Part shown: in pieces, positions 4,632 through 9,353 of the stretch
How the letters are laid out: every line of letters begins with the position of its first letter
Numbering within the stretch: the stretch's first letter is position 1
Origin: Methanosarcina sp.
GTDB lineage: Archaea; Halobacteriota; Methanosarcinia; Methanosarcinales; Methanosarcinaceae
NCBI GenBank assembly: GCA_024280975.1
Contig: JAMXLQ010000200.1
Coordinates: 1-9,353, forward strand
Direction: 5' to 3'
Length of the DNA stretch: 9,353 nucleotides
Program-made: the position numbers and the translations under genes
Notes under the pieces: generated by a model
Told to the model about the DNA's origin: nothing
Seen by the model: the letters and a program-made list of their open reading frames with translations, nothing else
Database searches by the model: none

Positions 4632-5861
4632 ATGGCAAAACGTACCCCCTCAATCGATACAAAGAATCTTACCGCAGTCCAGCTTATGGAACTTGATTCC
4701 TGCGTTCGCTGCGGTGAATGTCTAAAATGGTGTCCGACTTATGCTGCTTCAGGCCAGAAACCAGGATTGGCCCCCAGGGATAAAATCCTGCGCTGGAAGC
4801 AGTTCATGAACAAATCCTACGGATTTAAAGCAAGACTCTTTGGTCCGCAGGAAATTTCTCAATCAGAGCTTGAAGAATTCAAAGACGATGTATATGGTTG
4901 TACTACATGTGGCGTCTGTGGAACAGTTTGTGAAGCAGGCATTAACACCGTAGAACTCTGGGAAGCCCTAAGGACAAATCTTGTCAAAAAAGGAATTGGG
5001 CCTTATGGAAAGCTGGGTGCAACCGCTAAAGCAATAAAGCAGTACCATAACGCTTACCTGCTTGACCAGAAGGACAGGCTTGCCTGGGTTCCCAGTGATG
5101 TAAAAATTGCAGATAAAGCAGACATTGTCTATTTCACTGGCTGTACTGCAGGATACAAGCAGCTTTCTCTGGCCTTTGCAACCTCACGTGTACTTAACAA
5201 GCTGGGTATTAAATTTGCCATGCTTGGAGAAGACGAATGGTGCTGCGGTTCAAATCCCCTCAGAACAGGCCAGATAGGCTACGAGGATGTGTCTCGTGAA
5301 GCTGCAAGACACAATGTCGAAGCCCTCCAGAAAAAAGGCGCCAAAAAGGTTCTGTTTGCATGTGCAGGCTGCTTCCGTGCTGCAAAGGTCGACTGGCCCA
5401 GACTTCTCGGCAAAGAACTGCCTTTTGAGGTTGTTCACGTCACAGAGTTCCTTGCAGGGCTGATAAAACAGGACAAAATTAAATGGGAAAAGTCTATCAA
5501 CAAGACTGTTACCTATCACGATCCCTGCCACCTTGGTCGCCACGTTGGAGTCTTTGATGCCCCGAGATATGTGCTTTCCCATATTCCTGGCATTAAGTTC
5601 GTTGAAATGGACAGGATAAAAGAATTCCAGCGCTGCTGTGGAGCTGGCGGTGGTGTAAAGGCAGGAATGGGTGATCTTGCTGTGGCAATTGGAGAAGCCA
5701 GAGTTAAAGACGCTCTTGAAACCCATGCAGACATCCTCTCCAGTGCGTGCCCCTTCTGTAAGAGGAACCTCTCGGATGGCCGTGATGCGCTCAAAGCTGA
5801 CATTGTTGTAGAAGATGTCATCGAGCTGGTTGCAGAGGCTCTAGGCCTGAGCACTACATAA
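4632..5861 (+). CDS. hdrD: Heterodisulfide reductase subunit HdrD, catalytic iron-sulfur subunit
   Basis: HdrD reduces the CoM-S-S-CoB heterodisulfide formed in the last step of methanogenesis, regenerating both thiols at the cytoplasmic face of the membrane. The 409-residue protein has two ferredoxin-type [4Fe-4S] motifs, C24-x2-C27-x2-C30-x3-C34 and C90-x2-C93-x2-C96-x3-C100. Two complete CCG cysteine-rich domains follow: C171, C204-C205, C244-x2-C247, then C299, C335-C336, C373-x2-C376. CCG domains hold the non-cubane [4Fe-4S] clusters of the active site. It corresponds to HdrC plus HdrB of cytoplasmic enzymes fused in one chain. The ATG at 4632 follows GGGAGG at 4615-4620 inside the end of hdrE. 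Farther upstream in-frame codons would put that site inside the gene. All expected cysteines are present, so it looks fully functional. Confidence 0.97.
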   Translation: MAKRTPSIDTKNLTAVQLMELDSCVRCGECLKWCPTYAASGQKPGLAPRDKILRWKQFMNKSYGFKARLFGPQEISQSELEEFKDDVYGCTTCGVCGTVCEAGINTVELWEALRTNLVKKGIGPYGKLGATAKAIKQYHNAYLLDQKDRLAWVPSDVKIADKADIVYFTGCTAGYKQLSLAFATSRVLNKLGIKFAMLGEDEWCCGSNPLRTGQIGYEDVSREAARHNVEALQKKGAKKVLFACAGCFRAAKVDWPRLLGKELPFEVVHVTEFLAGLIKQDKIKWEKSINKTVTYHDPCHLGRHVGVFDAPRYVLSHIPGIKFVEMDRIKEFQRCCGAGGGVKAGMGDLAVAIGEARVKDALETHADILSSACPFCKRNLSDGRDALKADIVVEDVIELVAEALGLSTT

Positions 5862-5867
5862 ATGTGA

Positions 5868-5917
5868 AGAGAAGGCTGTTTTCTAGCTTTCTTTATTTCT
5901 CTTTTTTATATTTTCTT
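5868..5917 (+). terminator. Probable terminator of hdrED
   Basis: AGAGAA (5868-5873) can pair with TTCTCT (5897-5902), with a short GCT/AGC pairing inside (5875-5877 with 5885-5887). T-runs continue to about 5917. The stem is interrupted, but the T-rich tract after the hdrD stop fits archaeal intrinsic termination. It lies just before the next promoter. Confidence 0.4.
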
Positions 5918-5923
5918 ATTTTA

Positions 5924-5939
5924 TAGCAAAATTTAAATA
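5924..5939 (+). promoter_or_regulatory. TATA box for the DUF116 pair, implying a leaderless mRNA
   Basis: ATTTAAATA at 5931-5939 is a clear TATA box, preceded by the A/G-containing TAGCAAA. Its centre is about 28 bases from the ATG at 5963, so transcription should begin at or just before that ATG. The sequence between is pyrimidine-rich (ACTTCCCCTTGG) and has no Shine-Dalgarno match. Confidence 0.55.
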
Positions 5940-5962
5940 CCGATACTCACTTCCCCTTGGAT

Positions 5963-6598
5963 ATGTACATCCCTTACGAATATCTAGGAAAAATATTCAT
6001 ATATCTGGTTTTTTTTGCTCTTGCAGGAACCGGGATTGCTCTGCTAATAGGGGCATATTCCTTTAAAAATCACAGAATTATTTTTCCGGGGTTCGTGCTA
6101 TTTACACTTTATCTTTTCTACTCTCCTGCAAAATGGCTCTGCAAAGCTTTCAGAATAAGGGAGACCCTTGTTGACGATATCCTTATTGATGTCCGAAACG
6201 CCGCTATGTATGATGATTTCCTGCGTGTTAAAGGCAAGAAAATCCTACTTCTTCCTCAGTGCCTGCGCCATCCGAACTGTAAAGCTAGGTGCGACCCAAT
6301 CTACGGATATGAATGCAAACGATGCGGGCTATGTGATATTTCAAAGATCTCCGAAGCTGCTGATAGGTGCAATTTTCGGGTTTTTGTAGTGCCTGGGGGA
6401 AGTTTTGTAAAAAAGATCTTTAAAGAATACAGACCTGAAGCCTGCATTGGTGTTGCCTGTTATAACGAGCTTTCCGAGAACATGCAGGCTGTATCGTTTG
6501 TTCCTGTACAGGGTGTTCTTCTTCTAAAGGACGGATGTTTCAATACCGAAGCCAATGTTGAGGAAATAATTCAAAAAATGGAGATGTGCAATGTATAA
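5963..6598 (+). CDS. DUF116 family protein, membrane-anchored and Cys-rich (first of pair)
   Basis: The 211-residue protein belongs to DUF116, a family of unknown function. Two hydrophobic N-terminal spans (about 8-32 and 39-56) suggest a membrane hairpin. A soluble domain follows with C100, C106, C110, then C118-x2-C121-x2-C124 (ECKRCGLC), C166 in GVACYNE and C192 in DGCFNTE. The CxxCxxC core and the later Cys and Gly/Ser segment (VVPGGSFVKKI) look like a metal or iron-sulfur site. Cys 60, 136, 161 and 209 are extra to its neighbour. I chose the ATG at 5963 because it fits a leaderless transcript; a TTG two codons earlier is possible. Its stop overlaps the start of the next gene, a paralogue, by 8 bases. 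It lies downstream of hdrED with its own promoter. Function not known; a redox or maturation role is speculation. Confidence 0.82.
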   Translation: MYIPYEYLGKIFIYLVFFALAGTGIALLIGAYSFKNHRIIFPGFVLFTLYLFYSPAKWLCKAFRIRETLVDDILIDVRNAAMYDDFLRVKGKKILLLPQCLRHPNCKARCDPIYGYECKRCGLCDISKISEAADRCNFRVFVVPGGSFVKKIFKEYRPEACIGVACYNELSENMQAVSFVPVQGVLLLKDGCFNTEANVEEIIQKMEMCNV

Positions 6599-7211
6599 TA
6601 TTATTGGGGAAGCTCTTTTCTTTTTAATCGTTTTCTCTCTTTTTCTTTCCGGCATAGCTCTGATTGCCAGCAGACGGAGTCTCAAAGGAAATGTTTACCT
6701 TGCAGGTTTTTTTGCAAATGTACTTGATTTCTTTTATTTGCCTCTAAGACACCTTTTCCTTAAATTTTCCGATACCCGGGTTCTGGATAAGTGGATGGCT
6801 TCTCTGAAAAACAGAGCCCATAAGTCTGATTTTGCAAAAACAAAGAAGAGGATTATCCTGGCCCCACATTGCATGCGGAGCCTTGACTGTCCGGCTTATT
6901 CTACTCAGACAGGAATACAGTGTAAATCCTGCGGGAAATGCGTCTTTACTCAGTTGGAAAAAGACGCTGAGAAGTACGGATACAAAGTGTTCATTCTTAC
7001 AGGTTCTTCCTATGTAAAAAATATCCTTAAAATGGAAGCCGCCGATGGTATCCTTTTAATCGCCTGCTATTATGAAATCAATAAGGTTATGCGTGCCCTC
7101 AAAGGAAAAAACGTTGTAAGCTACGGTATTCCTATGGAAAGGGACGGCTGCTTTGGAACCGAAGTAAATTACCAGAAGGTTCTAAATGTTTTTGAAACTT
7201 TTAAGAACTGA
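6591..7211 (+). CDS. DUF116 family protein, membrane-anchored and Cys-rich (second of pair)
   Basis: This 206-residue protein is a divergent paralogue of the preceding one and starts inside it, with an ATG 8 bases before the upstream stop ends. That overlap points to translational coupling; GGAG at 6581-6584 can serve as ribosome binding site. Two N-terminal hydrophobic spans (about 8-27 and 36-57) precede a domain with C94, C100, C111-x2-C114-x2-C117, C159 (IACYYE) and C187 (DGCFGTE). Seven Cys match those of its partner in order (100, 106, 118, 121, 124, 166, 192), which marks the likely cofactor-binding set. Also shared are HCMRSLDC/QCLRHPNC and the VFxxxGxSxVKxI segment. The two may form a heterodimer. 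No enzyme activity can be assigned from the sequence. Confidence 0.82.
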   Translation: MYNIIGEALFFLIVFSLFLSGIALIASRRSLKGNVYLAGFFANVLDFFYLPLRHLFLKFSDTRVLDKWMASLKNRAHKSDFAKTKKRIILAPHCMRSLDCPAYSTQTGIQCKSCGKCVFTQLEKDAEKYGYKVFILTGSSYVKNILKMEAADGILLIACYYEINKVMRALKGKNVVSYGIPMERDGCFGTEVNYQKVLNVFETFKN

Positions 7212-7411
7212 AAAGAATGAGTAAAAAGTAAAGAATTCTCTGTTTTTCTTCCTGATGACGTATTTCCTTTTTCCAGATAATCTATCTTTTTTGACATGCT
7301 CTTTCTTATTCTATCGCAATTTTAAACTAATATTAAAAACTTTAATCTAACTTTCTACTTATATAATCAAAAATCAGGATATTTGAGGATAATTTTGAAG
7401 GTGCTGCTTGT
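7212..7411 (+). promoter_or_regulatory. Spacer with promoter and ribosome binding site of the first prenyl reductase homologue
   Basis: TTATATAA at 7359-7366 is a good TATA box, placing the start near 7388 and leaving a leader of about 24 bases. GAAGGTG at 7397-7403 lies 8 bases before the ATG at 7412 and is the ribosome binding site. The earlier part of the spacer is T-rich with runs near 7241-7247 and 7269-7290 that may end the DUF116 transcript. No clear hairpin is visible. Confidence 0.55.
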
Positions 7412-8536
7412 ATGTATGACGTAATCATTATAGGTGGTGGTCCTTCCGGAGCCTCGGCCGGAAGAAGGGCAGGAAAACTTGGCATAAAGACACTACTGCT
7501 TGAAAAAGAAAAGTTTCCTAGGTACAAGCCCTGCGGGGGAGGACTTTCGGAGCATGCAATGTCTTATCTCGATTTTGAACTTCCTCAGGATATTATTGAA
7601 TGGAGTGTCACAGGGGCAAAGGTCATTTTCAGGGATCAATCGATTGAGGCACACAAGGACCATCGAGTATCTGCACTCGTCTCCAGAAACAAATTTGACA
7701 ATTTCCTTCTTGAAAAGGCAAAAGAAACAGGAATTGAAGTCCATACTGGAGAAAAAGCTCTGTGCTGCAGGGAGATGTTTGACTGTGTTGAAGTAGATAC
7801 CGAGCAGGGCACATACCGGGCGAATTTTGCGATAATTGCAGAAGGTGCCCAGGGAATTATCAAAACCTGTGTGCGGCCCATGGATAACAGAGAAGAATAT
7901 GGAATTTGCCTTGTCACTGAAGTTCCTGCCGAAGAAAAAGAAATTGAAGATCGCCTGGGAAAATACATAGAATTACATTTTGGGGTAGCTGGTGGCGGAT
8001 ATGGCTGGATTTTCCCTCATAAAACCTACTATTCTGTTGGAATCGGCGGGGTTGTCAAGGATTTTCCGCACCCTAAAGAGTCCATGCTTAACTTTCTTAG
8101 GGAAAATGGTTTTTCTGGAGAGTACAAGCTTCATGGGCACAAAATCCCCTGGGGAGGTATTAAGAGAAAAGTGGTGGGTTCAAGGGTCCTTCTAAGCGGA
8201 GATGCTGCTGGATTTGTAGACGCTTTTTCAGGTGAAGGGCTTGCCTATGCAATTCGTTCAGGGCAGTTTGCAGCTGAAGTAATTGCAGGAATTTGTCTGC
8301 AAGGCAAAAACCCTAAAGACCTAAGCAAATATGAGGCTCTTTGTCAGGCCGAGTTCGGGACTCATCTAAAGTACTCACTGATGTTTTCCAAGATAATGCA
8401 TCATTTCCCTGACCGAACATTTAAGATCTTCACATCAAGTGATAAGATGGTTGACAAATATCTTGAGGTGGTGGATTTCACGATTGATTATAAGGATTAC
8501 CTGCGCTGGGCGCTCCTTAATTTCAAACTCAGATGA
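7412..8536 (+). CDS. Geranylgeranyl reductase family flavoprotein (first of tandem pair)
   Basis: The 374-residue protein has the full plan of geranylgeranyl/prenyl reductases, FAD enzymes that saturate isoprenoid double bonds. An N-terminal Rossmann dinucleotide motif (IIIGGGPSGASAGRRAG, residues 5-21) is followed by the family-specific FPRYKPCGGGLS (35-46) with Cys41, the GGGYGWIFP segment (194-202) near the substrate pocket, PWGG (246-249) and the second FAD motif GDAAGFVDAFSGEG (263-276). Length is slightly under the roughly 390-410 of archaeal lipid reductases. Archaeal members hydrogenate digeranylgeranylglycerol lipids, but Methanosarcina has several homologues. The place next to hdrED makes methanophenazine's partly reduced prenyl chain an alternative substrate, which is inference. 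It has its own TATA box and a GAAGGTG site. A paralogue follows 143 bp downstream. Confidence 0.9.
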   Translation: MYDVIIIGGGPSGASAGRRAGKLGIKTLLLEKEKFPRYKPCGGGLSEHAMSYLDFELPQDIIEWSVTGAKVIFRDQSIEAHKDHRVSALVSRNKFDNFLLEKAKETGIEVHTGEKALCCREMFDCVEVDTEQGTYRANFAIIAEGAQGIIKTCVRPMDNREEYGICLVTEVPAEEKEIEDRLGKYIELHFGVAGGGYGWIFPHKTYYSVGIGGVVKDFPHPKESMLNFLRENGFSGEYKLHGHKIPWGGIKRKVVGSRVLLSGDAAGFVDAFSGEGLAYAIRSGQFAAEVIAGICLQGKNPKDLSKYEALCQAEFGTHLKYSLMFSKIMHHFPDRTFKIFTSSDKMVDKYLEVVDFTIDYKDYLRWALLNFKLR

Positions 8537-8638
8537 TAAAAATAATGACGACTTTTTAGGGATTTTATTTATCTAATTTATTTTTTTATCTCTTTTTTAT
8601 ACCTTCAATCCTATCTATTTTAAGGGCAGATTATTTTA
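8537..8638 (+). terminator. T-rich termination region between the two prenyl reductase homologues
   Basis: After the stop the plus strand carries runs of T (around 8552-8555, 8580-8587 and 8593-8598) without a strong stem. This is the pattern of archaeal T-run termination. The following gene has a separate TATA box, which supports separate transcripts. Confidence 0.35.
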
Positions 8639-8671
8639 TTTATATATAGCTGCATTTATTCTTAAGCAGGT
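8639..8671 (+). promoter_or_regulatory. Promoter of the second prenyl reductase homologue
   Basis: TTTATATAT at 8639-8647 is a strong TATA box. Its centre is about 37 bases from the ATG at 8680, so the leader would be around ten bases. AGGT at 8668-8671 is a weak ribosome binding site 8 bases before the ATG and may fall right at the RNA 5' end. Confidence 0.5.
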
Positions 8672-8679
8672 ATCATGAT

Positions 8680-9353
8680 ATGTATGATCTGATCATAGTA
8701 GGCGGAGGACCTTCAGGAGCATCGGCAGGTAGGACAGCAGGGAAAAGGGGACTTTTAACCCTTTTAATCGAGAAAGAGAATTTCCCAAGGCACAAGCTCT
8801 GCGGAGGGGCTCTTTCTTCTTATGGTTTCTCTTGCCTGGACTTCGAGCTTCCTGAGTATGTAATCGAGAGGAATATCTCAAAGGTAAGGATTCATTTCCG
8901 AGACCGTTTTGTAGAGGGAATGAAAGAAACTAACTTGGCTTTCCTAATTTCTAGAAAAGTATTTGACAACCTTTTGCTTGAAAAAGCCAGAGAAACCGGA
9001 ATTGAGATTCATACCGGGGAAAAAGTTCTGGATTGTGTTGAAAAAGAAGATTGCGTTGAGGTCAGAACAACGGATAATACCTATCTGGGAAGGTTCGTTC
9101 TTATTTCGGAGGGTTCAGGTGGAATCCTTAAATATCGAGTAAGGCCAAGAGACAAAAGAAAAGAATATGCACTTGGCCTTGTATCGGAAATTCCTGATGA
9201 GGATGAGACTATAAGGAATAGGTTTCCAGATACTATAAATATTCATTTCGGGATCGCGCAGGGAGGCTATGGCTGGGTTTTTCCTCATGCTGGATATTAT
9301 TCTGCAGGGATTGTGGGGACAGCTCAGGCTCTTGAGCACCCGAAAAAAGTACT
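8680..9353 (+). CDS. Geranylgeranyl reductase family flavoprotein (second of tandem pair, 3'-truncated by window end)
   Basis: An ATG at 8680 opens a frame with no stop to the last base, giving 224 complete codons; the missing C-terminal 40% lies beyond the window. The start MYDLIIVGGGPSGASAGRTA parallels the preceding gene almost residue for residue (about 42 of the first 58 identical), and AQGGYGWVFP recurs at about 187-196. It is a tandem duplicate that has diverged: the FPRYKPCGGGLS motif of the first copy reads FPRHKLCGGALS here, keeping the Cys and paired Gly but changing Tyr to His and Pro to Leu. It also has extra Cys residues at about 53, 118 and 125. The FAD GD motif and C-terminus cannot be checked. 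Role as for its neighbour: reduction of a prenyl chain, substrate unknown, possibly a different double bond or a different isoprenoid. Confidence 0.85.
   Translation, partial: MYDLIIVGGGPSGASAGRTAGKRGLLTLLIEKENFPRHKLCGGALSSYGFSCLDFELPEYVIERNISKVRIHFRDRFVEGMKETNLAFLISRKVFDNLLLEKARETGIEIHTGEKVLDCVEKEDCVEVRTTDNTYLGRFVLISEGSGGILKYRVRPRDKRKEYALGLVSEIPDEDETIRNRFPDTINIHFGIAQGGYGWVFPHAGYYSAGIVGTAQALEHPKKV

Noticed and set aside
5250..5854. Minus-strand open frames within hdrD
   Set aside because: They are antisense shadows of a gene with all eight ferredoxin-type and both CCG cysteine sets intact.

Overview
The window almost certainly comes from a Methanosarcina-type methanogenic archaeon. The anchor is a two-gene hdrE-hdrD operon encoding the membrane-bound, cytochrome b-containing heterodisulfide reductase of cytochrome-bearing methanogens. 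The AT-rich intergenic regions, TATA-box promoters, GGAGG/GGTGAT ribosome binding sites and archaeal-type TrmJ agree. Species assignment is not possible from the sequence alone.

Left end (1-1162, minus strand): the first 22 codons of a gene whose N-terminus resembles the MCM replicative helicase, then a TrmJ-family tRNA 2'-O-methyltransferase, then a small dicluster-type ferredoxin gene broken by a frameshift and lacking two second-cluster cysteines. The last two probably form a leftward unit. A divergent spacer of about 340 bp separates them from everything else, which reads rightward.

Middle (1507-3443, plus strand): a rubredoxin-less rubrerythrin-like di-iron protein; a spacer of about 700 bp with a degenerate 20-bp tandem array and a nested inverted repeat in the next gene's leader; then a small siroheme/[4Fe-4S] sulfite reductase-like protein (Dsr-LP type, a candidate for the 23-kDa P590 protein of Methanosarcina). 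Hairpins and a three-copy 14-bp tandem repeat follow it.

Right half (3660-9353, plus strand): hdrE and hdrD, encoding the enzyme that oxidises dihydromethanophenazine and reduces CoM-S-S-CoB; a pair of overlapping, paralogous, membrane-anchored Cys-rich DUF116 genes behind an apparently leaderless promoter; then two tandem geranylgeranyl-reductase-family flavoproteins, the second cut off by the window end. Methanophenazine carries a partly saturated prenyl chain, so two prenyl-reductase homologues and a conserved-unknown pair beside the methanophenazine-dependent enzyme suggest, as inference only, a quinone-analogue maturation neighbourhood. No rRNA, tRNA, CRISPR array or intact mobile element was seen.
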